DNA of 64,000 bases, taken from contig JBFLVJ010000006.1 in NCBI GenBank assembly GCA_040758595.1, positions 1 to 64,000 on the forward strand, in the 5' to 3' direction. This document shows positions 1 through 7,695 of this stretch, piece by piece; positions within the stretch are counted from its first letter, which is position 1; every line of letters begins with the position of its first letter. This stretch comes from Bilamarchaeum sp040758595 (GTDB lineage: Archaea > Micrarchaeota > Micrarchaeia > Anstonellales > Bilamarchaeaceae). Below the pieces are notes generated by a model. That model worked only from the letters and a program-made list of their open reading frames with translations. It did no database searches and was not told where the DNA came from. The position numbers were made by a program, and so were the translations under genes.

Positions 1-23
1 TGTGTCCTGAAAGCCAAAATCAA

Positions 24-30
24 TTTATAT
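24..30 (+). promoter_or_regulatory. TATA box of the UPF0147-polD operon
   Basis: The AT-rich element TTTATAT lies about 65 nt before the start codon at 95. A Shine-Dalgarno-like GGAGGTG at 83-89 sits 5 nt before that ATG, so this transcript probably has a short leader, unlike most genes here, which look leaderless. Confidence 0.4.
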
Positions 31-94
31 TACCTATCTACAAATCTCTTTCGATACTTCTGGGTTTCTTTTCAAGCCAGGCGGAGGTGCGAGT

Positions 95-346
95 ATGGAC
101 ATCAAGGAGATTAGCACGATGATAGGGGACATGGTGAACGACACCAGCATCCCGAAGAACATCAGGCGGGCGTTATCCGAGGCCAAGAGCCGGCTCGAGA
201 GCGACGAGGAGAACAACGTCAAATTGAGCGCTGCCATCTACGTCATCGAATCCATCGCCGAGGACATCAACATGCCGCCACATGCACGCACCCAGATCTG
301 GGCCATAATCAGCGCCCTGGAATCCCTCAGCGACCGGCCCCTCTGA
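95..346 (+). CDS. UPF0147 family protein
   Basis: Small acidic helical protein of 83 residues matching the archaeal UPF0147 family, whose function is not established. The pattern ISTMIGDMVNDTSIPKNIRRA, then a run of helices ending near SAIYVIESIAEDINMPPHAR, is what I recognise. The ATG at 95 has a good GGAGGTG ribosome binding site. It is followed after 4 nt by the polymerase D small subunit gene, so the two are almost certainly cotranscribed. The close linkage suggests, but does not show, a role connected with replication. Confidence 0.85.
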   Translation: MDIKEISTMIGDMVNDTSIPKNIRRALSEAKSRLESDEENNVKLSAAIYVIESIAEDINMPPHARTQIWAIISALESLSDRPL

Positions 347-350
347 TATC

Positions 351-1832
351 ATGTTCGAGGATCTGAACGAGAAGGGAGTGAGGCTGACCATCGAGGCAGA
401 GGGCCTCCTCCGGGCCAACCGCTCCGAGGAGCTCGTCCGCAAGGTCCTTGAACTGAAGAAGCCCTTCATATCCAAAGATGATATAGAGCCGCTCCTCCCG
501 AAACCCGGGACCACGCCAAAACCCGGAACCGGAAACACGCCCCCCTGGACCCGGGACGCAGAACCCGAAACCGAGGTCGTGCGCCCGGCTTATTTCTCGC
601 CTCTCGCAAAGGAATACTCCGCAGACATCAAGCTCAACCACAGCGTCGATGTGACCGGCAAATCAAGGACCAAAGGGGAAGTGGACAATTTCATCGCCCA
701 CTTCAGGAACAGGTTCGAGCGCGTATCCAGGATGCTGAGGCGCAGCGGGCCGGTCCCGAGCATGGACCTGGCGGACGCGCGGCGCCGCATAAACGAGAAA
801 GCAAGGGTCATCGTCTTCGTGAGCGGGAAGAGGGAGACCAAGAAGGGCAACCTCCTTCTCGATGTGGAAGACCTCACCGGGGCATTCAAGATAGTCATCT
901 CGGCCAACAGGAACAACGAGAAGCTCATCGACAAGGCCAAGTATATCATGCTGGACGACATCATCGCCATAACCGGCAAGGTCTTCGAGCCATACATAAT
1001 CGCAGAGGACGTCGAATGGCCCGAGCTGCCGGTCATCCGGGAAAAGAAACGGGCCGAGAACGACGTGGCCGCCGCCTACCTGTCCGACATCCACTTCGGC
1101 AGCAGGTACTTCCTCGGAAAATACCTCAAATCCTTCAGCGACTGGCTCCACGGAAAAGGAGAAGCCAGGGAATTGGCAGGCAAGGTGAAATATATCTGCA
1201 TAGCCGGAGATATCGTCGACGGCATCGGAATCTACCCAAACCAAGAGAAAGAGCTCGTAGTCAAGGACATCTTCGAGCAGTATCGGATGTTCGACGATTT
1301 CGTGAACGGGCTGCCGGATTACATCGAGATAATCGCCGCCCCGGGAAACCACGACGCGGTGAGGAGGGGGGAGCCACAGCCAGCCCTGGGGAAGGACCTC
1401 ATCTGCGCCGATATAACCTGCGTGGGCAACCCGACTTCCCTGAAGATAGAGGGGGTCCGCCATCTCCTGTACCATGGCACGTCGATGGATTCCATGATAG
1501 CCAATATCCCCGGGGCTTCCTATATGCACCCGGAGAGGGTCATGGTCGAATACCTGAAAAGACGCCATCTCTCGCCGCTTTATGGCGGCAACCTGATAAT
1601 CCCCGAGAACGTCGATTATATGGTGATAGAGGACCCTCCCGATGTCTTCCACTGCGGCCACGTGCACAAGAACGGATACACCCAGTACAGGGGGACCCTG
1701 GTCATCAATTCAGGGACCTTCCAGGACAGGACCGATTTCCAGATAAAGCAGGGCCATGTGCCCACCCCGGCCCTGGTGCCGGTCCTTGAGATGAAGGGCT
1801 GGCGGCTCCATACGCTGGATTTCAAAAGCTGA
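351..1832 (+). CDS. polB: DNA polymerase D (PolII) small subunit DP1
   Basis: 493-residue small subunit of the archaeal replicative polymerase D, the Mre11-like 3'-5' exonuclease subunit. An N-terminal domain (about 1-45) is joined by a proline-rich linker (about 48-80) to an OB-fold region (about 150-225) and a calcineurin-like phosphoesterase domain (about 240-493). The metal-binding motifs are all present: SDIHFGS near 245, GDIVDG near 286, GNHD near 332 and HCGHVH near 434, so the exonuclease should be active. The large subunit is not in this window. Oddity: the linker at about 497-575 is made of the same degenerate seven-nucleotide repeat found in many intergenic gaps here. Confidence 0.95.
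   Translation: MFEDLNEKGVRLTIEAEGLLRANRSEELVRKVLELKKPFISKDDIEPLLPKPGTTPKPGTGNTPPWTRDAEPETEVVRPAYFSPLAKEYSADIKLNHSVDVTGKSRTKGEVDNFIAHFRNRFERVSRMLRRSGPVPSMDLADARRRINEKARVIVFVSGKRETKKGNLLLDVEDLTGAFKIVISANRNNEKLIDKAKYIMLDDIIAITGKVFEPYIIAEDVEWPELPVIREKKRAENDVAAAYLSDIHFGSRYFLGKYLKSFSDWLHGKGEARELAGKVKYICIAGDIVDGIGIYPNQEKELVVKDIFEQYRMFDDFVNGLPDYIEIIAAPGNHDAVRRGEPQPALGKDLICADITCVGNPTSLKIEGVRHLLYHGTSMDSMIANIPGASYMHPERVMVEYLKRRHLSPLYGGNLIIPENVDYMVIEDPPDVFHCGHVHKNGYTQYRGTLVINSGTFQDRTDFQIKQGHVPTPALVPVLEMKGWRLHTLDFKS
497..575 (+). repeat. degenerate heptanucleotide repeat tract inside polB
   Basis: About eleven imperfect 7-nt units of the type AACCCGG/GAAACCG fill the interdomain linker of DP1, encoding a Pro/Lys/Glu/Thr-rich peptide such as PKPGTTPKPGTGNTPP. 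The same repeat type occurs in intergenic spacers elsewhere in the window, so this looks like a repeat that expanded or inserted in a tolerant linker. Confidence 0.55.
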
Positions 1833-1868
1833 CCGCAAAACCCCTGTTTCGACGTCGATAGGCCAACG

Positions 1869-1880
1869 TTTATAAATTTA
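1869..1880 (+). promoter_or_regulatory. TATA box of the PRC-barrel gene
   Basis: TTTATAAATTTA is a strong archaeal TATA element about 45 nt before the ATG at 1925, with a GGTGG ribosome binding site at 1916-1920. Confidence 0.55.
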
Positions 1881-1924
1881 GACTGGCAATCACGGTACAC
1901 AGTATATTTACCGATGGTGGTTCA

Positions 1925-2182
1925 ATGGCGAAGTATCTTATAGCGAGACAACTCTCAGGGAAGAAACTTGTGACCAATGATGGCGACGACTTCGGAAGGC
2001 TCGTCGATATCGACGTCAACGAAGTGAGCGGCAAGATCGAGAAGCTCATCGTAGAGCCCAACCCCGACAGCCAGACTGCCGGAAAGCTGAAGAAAGACGA
2101 TGGCATGGTCCACATCCCCTACGAGAGCGTGCTCGCCGTCGGCGACTTCATCATCGTAGAGAGAAGGAACATGTCCTACTGA
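1925..2182 (+). CDS. PRC-barrel domain protein
   Basis: 85-residue single PRC-barrel protein. The beta-barrel pattern is visible as LVTNDGDDFGRLVDIDVNEVSGKIEKLIVEPNPDS followed by IPYESVLAVGDFIIVE. Stand-alone PRC-barrel proteins are common in archaea; related domains occur in the rRNA processing factor RimM and in archaeal cell division proteins (CdpB family), but sequence alone does not choose between such roles. Monocistronic: its own promoter lies upstream and U-tracts follow the stop. Confidence 0.85.
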   Translation: MAKYLIARQLSGKKLVTNDGDDFGRLVDIDVNEVSGKIEKLIVEPNPDSQTAGKLKKDDGMVHIPYESVLAVGDFIIVERRNMSY

Positions 2183-2207
2183 TTTTTCCTTTTTACCCCC
2201 TCTTTTT
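2183..2207 (+). terminator. U-tract terminator after the PRC-barrel gene
   Basis: Three closely spaced T5 runs (2183-2187, 2190-2194 and about 2203-2207) directly after the stop codon match the oligo-U terminators of archaeal RNA polymerase. No strong hairpin precedes them. Confidence 0.55.
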
Positions 2208-2243
2208 CGCATATATTAAATCTGCTTGCTCCCTATTCCCTTC

Positions 2244-2885
2244 ATGCATTCCTACATCGCCGGGATAGACGAGGCTGGAAGGGGCCCTGTCATAGGCCCT
2301 CTGGTGGTGTGCTGCGCCTCCTGCAAGCGGGATGACGAGAAGAAGCTCCGGAAGCTCGCCTCCAAGGACTCCAAGGCATTGGCCGAGAAGGCCAGGCTGG
2401 AGGCCTACGAGGCGCTCAAGAGGATATGCTCTTTCAGATGGCATGAAGTCAGCGCCCAGGACCTCAACCGCCTGATGGGGAAGATGTCCCTGAACGACAT
2501 AGAGGCCATGCATATGGCTGAACTCATGAAGAAAGTCGACGACGGGGACGTCATGATAGACATGCCGGATCGCTATTCCTGGACGTTCAGGAAGCGGATG
2601 GAGCGGCTCGGGGCTACGCGTTTCGAGGCCGAGCATAAAGCCGACGAGAAATACCCGATCGTGGCTGCGGCGTCCATATGCGCCAAGATAGTGCGGGATG
2701 CAAAGATCGCCGAGATAAGGAAGGCGACCTGCGATTTCGGGAGCGGCTACCCCGGTGATCCCAAGACCATCGCGGCGTTGAAGGACCGGGAGAAGAGGGC
2801 GTCCCTGGAGCCTTTCATCAGGCAGAGATGGAAGACATTGGAGAACATAAAGCAGACAAAGCTTTTCGAGGGAGAGGATGGCTAA
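2244..2885 (+). CDS. rnhB: ribonuclease HII
   Basis: RNase HII, which removes RNA from RNA-DNA hybrids, including single ribonucleotides and primers. Length 213 residues from the chosen ATG. The active-site loop AGIDEAGRGPVIGPLVV begins at residue 6, the conserved DSKAL follows, and EHKADEKYPIVAAASICAK carries the later catalytic region. An in-frame TTG exists at 2226, but a TATA-like TATATTAAA at 2212-2220 places transcription start near 2244, so I take this as a leaderless ATG start. The C-terminus KQTKLFEG faintly resembles a PCNA-binding tail; that is speculative. The stop overlaps the next gene by 8 nt. Confidence 0.95.
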   Translation: MHSYIAGIDEAGRGPVIGPLVVCCASCKRDDEKKLRKLASKDSKALAEKARLEAYEALKRICSFRWHEVSAQDLNRLMGKMSLNDIEAMHMAELMKKVDDGDVMIDMPDRYSWTFRKRMERLGATRFEAEHKADEKYPIVAAASICAKIVRDAKIAEIRKATCDFGSGYPGDPKTIAALKDREKRASLEPFIRQRWKTLENIKQTKLFEGEDG

Positions 2886-3150
2886 GGTCAGGCTCAAGAA
2901 CGATGGCATAGAGGTCGAGGTCCCTGACGGGTCCATGGTGCTGGATTATCTCAAGGACACCAACCTTCCCCGAGGGTGCGAGGAGGGTGAATGCGGAGTG
3001 TGCGTCTGCTCGGTCTCCAAGGGAACCGAGAACACGGAACGCAAAACCCAAAAGGAGGAGACCACCCTGGCCAGGATAGGGGCTTATCCCTCCCAGAGGC
3101 TGGCCTGCCAGTTGAAGATAAAGAAAGGAGAGATAGAAGTGGAGTACTAG
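2878..3150 (+). CDS. plant-type 2Fe-2S ferredoxin
   Basis: 90-residue 2Fe-2S ferredoxin, a small electron carrier. The cluster ligands follow the C-x4-C-x2-C-xn-C pattern: C34, C39, C42 and C77 (GCEEGECGVC and LACQ); C44 is an extra cysteine. The ATG overlaps the end of the RNase HII gene (ATGGCTAA), so it is translationally coupled to it. The redox partner is not evident. Its stop overlaps the convergent lipoprotein gene. Confidence 0.9.
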   Translation: MAKVRLKNDGIEVEVPDGSMVLDYLKDTNLPRGCEEGECGVCVCSVSKGTENTERKTQKEETTLARIGAYPSQRLACQLKIKKGEIEVEY

Positions 3151-3866
3151 TTCCCGTTGCTCTCCACTATCATCATGCCGGTCATCGCCCTGTGGGTGGT
3201 GGCGTAGTATTCGCACTCCATCACACGATCCATTGTCAGCGCCTTGCTCTGTCCGGGGCCGAGGACGCCGGTGTCGAACACCTGCTTGCCGTCAATGAAG
3301 CATGTCGCCGAGCGCGGGTATGCGCCGATGTTGAGGAATGTCACCTTATCGCTCACCTTGACGGTCAATTCAGCCGGGTCATATGAGAAGTCCTTTATGT
3401 TGACTGTGTGCTCCTGCGGGACGTATTCCGCCGGAGTCTCCCGCTCCACGGTGAATGCCACCTGCCTCTTGATGGAAGGCGAGTAGGGAGTGCCGTCGTT
3501 GTTCAGCAGCACCAGCTCCAATGTGTGCTGGCCCAGGGCGAGCCCGCTGATGACGAAGTTCTTGGTTGCCACCGTCTGGGGCTCTCCGCCGTCCACGGTC
3601 AGCCTGAAGTGCCCCTGTCCCGATGCCGCTTGCCCACCGGGCGATTTGAGCAGGAGGTTCTGGATGTTCACGCCCAATGTGACGTCTCCGACATCTCCGG
3701 CTATGTAGAGCACCTCCCCCTCATAGGGGCTGAGGATGGAGACCACAGGGGTCGGCGCGGGGGGAGGAGGCGGCGTGACGTTTGTCACGTTCTGGGCCGG
3801 TTCCTCGCCAGCGCATCCGGTCAGCATCAACGAAACCAGGATCAAACCTAATACGAGAAGTCTCAT
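3147..3866 (-). CDS. lipoprotein with a cupredoxin-like domain lacking two copper ligands
   Basis: 239-residue exported protein. A lipoprotein signal peptide ends in the lipobox LTGC (Cys18), followed by an Asn/Thr/Pro-rich linker. Residues about 42-140 form a beta-sandwich resembling the DUF4399 type (GHFRLTVDGG, LALGQHTLELVL). Residues about 153-235 align with the small cupredoxin fold. In that domain the usual first histidine position is Arg185 (YPRSATC) and the usual cysteine is Ala222 (CEYYATTHRAMTG), while His225 and Met228 remain. Normal blue-copper binding is therefore unlikely. Cys189 and Cys218 are new and could pair. A shared TATA region separates it from the divergent HAD gene. 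Confidence 0.75.
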   Translation of the reverse strand: MRLLVLGLILVSLMLTGCAGEEPAQNVTNVTPPPPPAPTPVVSILSPYEGEVLYIAGDVGDVTLGVNIQNLLLKSPGGQAASGQGHFRLTVDGGEPQTVATKNFVISGLALGQHTLELVLLNNDGTPYSPSIKRQVAFTVERETPAEYVPQEHTVNIKDFSYDPAELTVKVSDKVTFLNIGAYPRSATCFIDGKQVFDTGVLGPGQSKALTMDRVMECEYYATTHRAMTGMMIVESNGN

Positions 3867-3886
3867 AGACCACTCTTCCCCTATAA

Positions 3887-3900
3887 GTCCTTTAAAACCA
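3887..3900. promoter_or_regulatory. shared divergent TATA region (lipoprotein / HAD phosphatase)
   Basis: CTTTAAAACC reads as a TATA box in both directions. It lies about 27 nt from the HAD start at 3922 and about 28 nt from the lipoprotein start at 3866, so one element could serve two leaderless or short-leader transcripts. Confidence 0.45.
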
Positions 3901-3921
3901 TTGCCCTGCCTCTACTCTACG

Positions 3922-4581
3922 ATGATAAAGGGCGTGCTTTTCGATTTTGACGGAGTCCTCGTGCGCTCTGAGCCGCTGCATAAGGAGACCTTCATGGAGC
4001 TGCTCAGGCCCTATGGGGTGCAGGTCTCGGATGAGCGCTGGTACAGTGAGTTCGCTGGCACTGGCTCAAGGCACATATTCGAGGTCCTGGTGAATGAATA
4101 CAAGCTCGGCCTGGACTTTGGAGAGCTGGTGGAGAGGCGCAAGAGGCTCTACGAATCCAGGGTAAGATCCGGGCAGCTGGAGGCGATGCCTGGGGCTCAG
4201 GAGTTCATCCTTGCGCTCAAGGAGCAGAGGATAAAGACTGCCATCGTCTCCGGAAGCCACCGCACCAATGTCAGGGCCGCCCTTGAGACGCTGAGACTGG
4301 GCCCTGTGGATGCCATCGTCAGCGGGGACGACCTTGAGAAGAGGAAACCCGATCCGGCCCCGTTCCTCAAAGGGGCGCAGATCCTAGGCCTCGGACCCGG
4401 CAAATGCCTGGTGCTGGAGGATTCGCTCTCTGGATGCGAGGCCGCCAGAAGAGCCGGCATGAGACTGGTCTTCGTGAGGCCGAAGATTGCGATAGACCCT
4501 GGAGCCTACGACCTTGAGATAGAAGATTTCACAGGAGACGACCTGAAGGCCCTCTGGAAGCTTATAGGGCAGAGCGGATAG
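3922..4581 (+). CDS. HAD-superfamily hydrolase, beta-phosphoglucomutase-like
   Basis: 219-residue HAD phosphatase/phosphomutase. Motif I is DFDGVL (Asp8, Asp10), motif II is IVSGSH, motif III is KRKPDPAPF and motif IV is VLEDSLSG, with a helical cap between motifs I and II. This is the subfamily of beta-phosphoglucomutase and 2-deoxyglucose-6-phosphatase; the substrate cannot be read from sequence. The open frame extends upstream, but ATG 3922 begins exactly at the conserved MIKGVLFDFDG and lies about 27 nt after a TATA element. It overlaps the convergent kinase gene by 20 nt. Confidence 0.88.
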   Translation: MIKGVLFDFDGVLVRSEPLHKETFMELLRPYGVQVSDERWYSEFAGTGSRHIFEVLVNEYKLGLDFGELVERRKRLYESRVRSGQLEAMPGAQEFILALKEQRIKTAIVSGSHRTNVRAALETLRLGPVDAIVSGDDLEKRKPDPAPFLKGAQILGLGPGKCLVLEDSLSGCEAARRAGMRLVFVRPKIAIDPGAYDLEIEDFTGDDLKALWKLIGQSG

Positions 4582-5545
4582 CTTCCGCGAGATCGCCCAT
4601 TGATCGGTAGCGCTCGTCAGGAGATTTCGCGATCGCTCTCATGACCACGTCTCCGGCCTTCTCAGGCACATCACGCACCAGGGAGCTCGGATGAGGCGGA
4701 TAGCGGTTCAGCACCATCAGCATCCTCTCCACATTGCAGTTGCCGCTCTCTAGGAACGGGTTTTTCCTCGTCAGCATCGCGTACATGAGCACTCCGAAGC
4801 TATAGACGTCGACCCTGGGATCATAATATGCCCTTGTAGAAGAGAACTGCTCCGGGGAGATGTATTCGATGGTCCCGTAAACGTACTCTGGGCGGGGATC
4901 TCCGGCTATCCCAAGGGCTGCGCTCGGCCTGCGTGACATTCCGAAATCGACCAGCTTGGCGGACGGGAGATGTCCCTCCGGCACTGGAAGAAGCATGACG
5001 TTGGCTGGCTTGATATCCCCATGGACCATATCAGCTTCATGCAGGCACCCTATCGTATCGCAAAGCTCGATCAGCGTAGGGACCGATGCCCTCCACGGCA
5101 ACGGGCCGTTGTCCGCGATCATGGCGTGCAAATCCATCGCCCGGAGATATTCCATCACTATGAACGGGCTCTCATGGTAGGTGCCTGAATCGATGAACCT
5201 GACTATGCCAGGTTGGTCCAGGCTGGACAGGGCTTCAGCCTCTCTCATGACCGATTGGTTCGCGAATTCGGATCCGTATGATGCTATCTTTATTGCGACC
5301 TGCCTCTGGGACGCCATGTCTATGGCAGAGTAGATGGTCGCGGTGCCCCCGAAACCCAAGGGCTCTCCGAGCAGGTATCTGCCGCTGATGGCGCCTTGCG
5401 GACCTTCAGCGCTAGGACTGAACGAGACGAACGGCCTCCTATCGTGGAGGGCCTCGAAGTCTGCTGCCGGGGTGCTCTGCAACGACCTCTCGAGCGTCGG
5501 CCGCTCTGAGAAGCTCGGCCGGAACGGGGTCTGACGCCTATACAT
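4562..5545 (-). CDS. Hanks-type Ser/Thr protein kinase (third of three)
   Basis: 327-residue soluble protein kinase. Visible motifs: glycine loop LGFGGTATIYSA, VAIK lysine, alpha-C glutamate in MREAEAL, catalytic loop VHGDIKPAN, metal-binding LVDFG, SPEQ in place of APE, and DVYSFGVLMYAML. All catalytic residues are present. A roughly 60-residue N-terminal extension rich in Arg, Pro and Ser precedes the kinase fold. ATG 5545 is chosen because TTTAAATAAA at about 5565-5577 lies 25-30 nt upstream. No transmembrane segment or sensor domain is seen. It is the last of three tandem paralogues. Confidence 0.92.
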   Translation of the reverse strand: MYRRQTPFRPSFSERPTLERSLQSTPAADFEALHDRRPFVSFSPSAEGPQGAISGRYLLGEPLGFGGTATIYSAIDMASQRQVAIKIASYGSEFANQSVMREAEALSSLDQPGIVRFIDSGTYHESPFIVMEYLRAMDLHAMIADNGPLPWRASVPTLIELCDTIGCLHEADMVHGDIKPANVMLLPVPEGHLPSAKLVDFGMSRRPSAALGIAGDPRPEYVYGTIEYISPEQFSSTRAYYDPRVDVYSFGVLMYAMLTRKNPFLESGNCNVERMLMVLNRYPPHPSSLVRDVPEKAGDVVMRAIAKSPDERYRSMGDLAEAIRSAL

Positions 5546-5563
5546 GTTATAATTAGTGTAAAA

Positions 5564-5577
5564 ACGTTTATTTAAAG
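5564..5577 (-). promoter_or_regulatory. TATA box of the third kinase gene
   Basis: On the minus strand TTTAAATAAACG lies 25-30 nt before ATG 5545 and overlaps the end of the preceding kinase gene, indicating separate transcription of the third kinase. Confidence 0.5.
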
Positions 5578-6519
5578 CCATGTGTCTCTGGAAGATACCG
5601 AAAGGATCGCCGCTTTGAGCTCCGCCGCGCTCTGGAAACGCTTGGCCGGATCCTTCGATATCGCTCTCATGACGACAGAGTCCAGAGCGGAAGGGAGAGA
5701 GAGCCATGCTCCGGGCGGACTTGGGTCTAGCGCCAGCACCCTGTCGATGGTCTCCCACTCGTCTTTACCGTAGAAAGGGTTCCAACCGGCCAGCATCTCG
5801 TACATCAGGACGCCGAGGGAGTACATATCGCTCAGGGGGGTGATGATCCCGCGCTCGAGCGCCTCCGGGGCCATATAGTCCAGTGTGCCCAGGACTATAT
5901 CTGTGTCCCCTCGCATATCATCGGTTGAATTGAGGGACCTGGCAAGGCCGAAATCCAGGAGGAAAACTGCCGGGGAGCGCTCGGATGATATCAGGATGTT
6001 CTCTGGTTTGATGTCGCCGTGAGCGATGCCCCCGTCATGGGCGGCCTTGAGAGCATCGCAGACCTGCGAGGAGATATGCAAGGCCATAGGCCATGGGATG
6101 GGTTCTCCCTTGTCCAGGTGGGTGTGCAGATCTGCGCCGCGGATATATTCGAGCACAACGAATCTGAATCCGCCCGCGACGCCATGCTCTACAAGGGCGG
6201 GAATATTCGGGTGTGAGAGCCGGGATAGTGCGGCTGATTCGCGTGCGATCGATTCCTCCGAAGCTAGTGCGCTCAAAGAGTTAGAGACGCGGGGAATCTT
6301 GATGATGACCTTCTTCCCGGAAGAGATATCCGTCGCAAGGTGGAGCATACTCATGCCGCCTCTTACCAGCACAGAAACGCGGTATCTGTCATTGAACAGA
6401 CGGTCGGGTCCTAGCAGAGGGATCCCGTGGAAACAGGATACCTCTTGGGCAGGGCTGCCCGCCGAGTCGGATCTGGCCTGCATGGCCAAGCGTGCATTGC
6501 TTAGTCTGAAGGGAGACAT
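5572..6519 (-). CDS. Hanks-type Ser/Thr protein kinase (second of three)
   Basis: 315-residue kinase. The order of motifs is VLVRGGMSMLHLATD (nucleotide loop with only part of the usual glycines), VIIKI lysine, IAHGDIKPENILI catalytic loop, LLDFGLAR, APEALE and SDMYSLGVLMYEML. The N-terminal extension is about 35 residues. ATG 6519 is preceded by TTTTAAAA at 6547-6554. It shares the HGDIKP form of the catalytic loop (Arg of HRD replaced by Gly) with its downstream neighbour, a variant known in prokaryotic kinases. Substrates are unknown. Confidence 0.92.
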   Translation of the reverse strand: MSPFRLSNARLAMQARSDSAGSPAQEVSCFHGIPLLGPDRLFNDRYRVSVLVRGGMSMLHLATDISSGKKVIIKIPRVSNSLSALASEESIARESAALSRLSHPNIPALVEHGVAGGFRFVVLEYIRGADLHTHLDKGEPIPWPMALHISSQVCDALKAAHDGGIAHGDIKPENILISSERSPAVFLLDFGLARSLNSTDDMRGDTDIVLGTLDYMAPEALERGIITPLSDMYSLGVLMYEMLAGWNPFYGKDEWETIDRVLALDPSPPGAWLSLPSALDSVVMRAISKDPAKRFQSAAELKAAILSVSSRDTWL

Positions 6520-6546
6520 GATTGTTGTTTATATTGGATAGACGGG

Positions 6547-6554
6547 TTTTAAAA
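6547..6554 (-). promoter_or_regulatory. TATA box of the second kinase gene
   Basis: TTTTAAAA lies 28-35 nt before ATG 6519 in the 43-nt gap between kinases one and two. Confidence 0.45.
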
Positions 6555-6562
6555 GCGAGCGT

Positions 6563-7558
6563 CTATGTGCACGAGAGGATAGCCGCCCTCATCTCTGATG
6601 TGGAGCAGAACCGGTGCTTCGGCTCCTTCGCGATCGCCCGCATGATGAGGCTATCCGCGCATCCCGGAAGCGAAACCCTGCGCCCCGGCGGCTCTGGATC
6701 GTAATTGATTATCCGGTCCACGACCTCCGGGATATTCTCTCCGTCGAACGGATTCCTTCCGGCCACCATCTCATAGATGACGACGCCGAGGCTGTATATA
6801 TCCGCCCGGTGGTCGTAGTGGGGCATGTCGAAAGTCTCAGGGGCCATGTAGGGGAATGTGCCCACCACTATGCCTGGAGTTATCCTAAGATCGTCATCCA
6901 GAGCGGAGTCCATGAATTTCGCAAGGCCGAAATCCAGCAGGGTCGCTTTGAGGCCGCCCATCAGGGTGATTATTATGTTCTCAGGCTTCATGTCATCGTG
7001 TACGACCCCCCTCTCGTGAGCAGCTCCCAAGGCATCGCAGAGCTGGAGCGAGATCTTGCCCGCAAGAGACCACGGCAGCCTCCCGTAGCCGCCTTGAAGT
7101 ATATAGAGGTCCTCTCCCGGGATGTAGTCGAGGACAACGAACATCTTGCCCTCATGGCAACCCGAGTCCCTCATCCGGACGACGTTGGGGTGCCTGATCC
7201 TGGAGAGGGCTCGCTGCTCTCTGCGCATGGAAAGGGTCGACATCGATTTAGCGGCCGGGTCAGAGGCCATCTTCACAACAACCAGTTCACGGGTGAGCAT
7301 GTCCTTGGCGAGATATACGCTGCTCATCGCCTTGTTCTCATGTATCGGGACCTCGACCAGATAACGGTCTGCTATCATACCAGGCCTGTCTTGGGGGAGG
7401 CGGTCGCTCTCGGGTTTGTGATGCTCCATCGGAGCGGTTATCCTGCCCGAGGATGTGAACCTTGAGAAGCTCGGGTTCGAGGCCAGCTCACGGAGAGAAG
7501 AGAGCCGCCGTTCGTTAGCACTGGGTCTGGATGGACGCAAATCGCCGCTGGGAGGCAT
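6563..7558 (-). CDS. Hanks-type Ser/Thr protein kinase (first of three)
   Basis: 331-residue kinase. The nucleotide-binding loop is degenerate (VPIHENKAMSSVYLAKD, no glycines), yet the later motifs are intact: LVVVKM lysine, VVHDDMKPENIII catalytic loop, LLDFGLAKF, APETFD, HRADIYSLGVVIYEMV. A glycine-free loop could lower ATP affinity. The open frame runs upstream to 7888, but ATG 7558 lies 25-30 nt after TTATAA at 7583-7588, so the longer reading is rejected. A roughly 65-residue Arg/Ser/Pro-rich N-terminal tail precedes the kinase domain. It is divergent from the tRNA endonuclease gene. Confidence 0.9.
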   Translation of the reverse strand: MPPSGDLRPSRPSANERRLSSLRELASNPSFSRFTSSGRITAPMEHHKPESDRLPQDRPGMIADRYLVEVPIHENKAMSSVYLAKDMLTRELVVVKMASDPAAKSMSTLSMRREQRALSRIRHPNVVRMRDSGCHEGKMFVVLDYIPGEDLYILQGGYGRLPWSLAGKISLQLCDALGAAHERGVVHDDMKPENIIITLMGGLKATLLDFGLAKFMDSALDDDLRITPGIVVGTFPYMAPETFDMPHYDHRADIYSLGVVIYEMVAGRNPFDGENIPEVVDRIINYDPEPPGRRVSLPGCADSLIMRAIAKEPKHRFCSTSEMRAAILSCT

Positions 7559-7582
7559 AGACCGGCTTATCCCTAGTAGTCT

Positions 7583-7590
7583 TATAAATC
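7583..7590 (-). promoter_or_regulatory. TATA box of the first kinase gene
   Basis: On the minus strand GATTTATAAG lies 25-30 nt before ATG 7558, consistent with a leaderless transcript. Confidence 0.5.
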
Positions 7591-7695
7591 TTACATCACC
7601 CCGTCGAGGGAAACGCGGAAAAATCCGCACAGGAGCGTTTAATATGTGTTCGATGACAATCATACCCATACGGAAATCCCGTTCGAGATGTAGAT

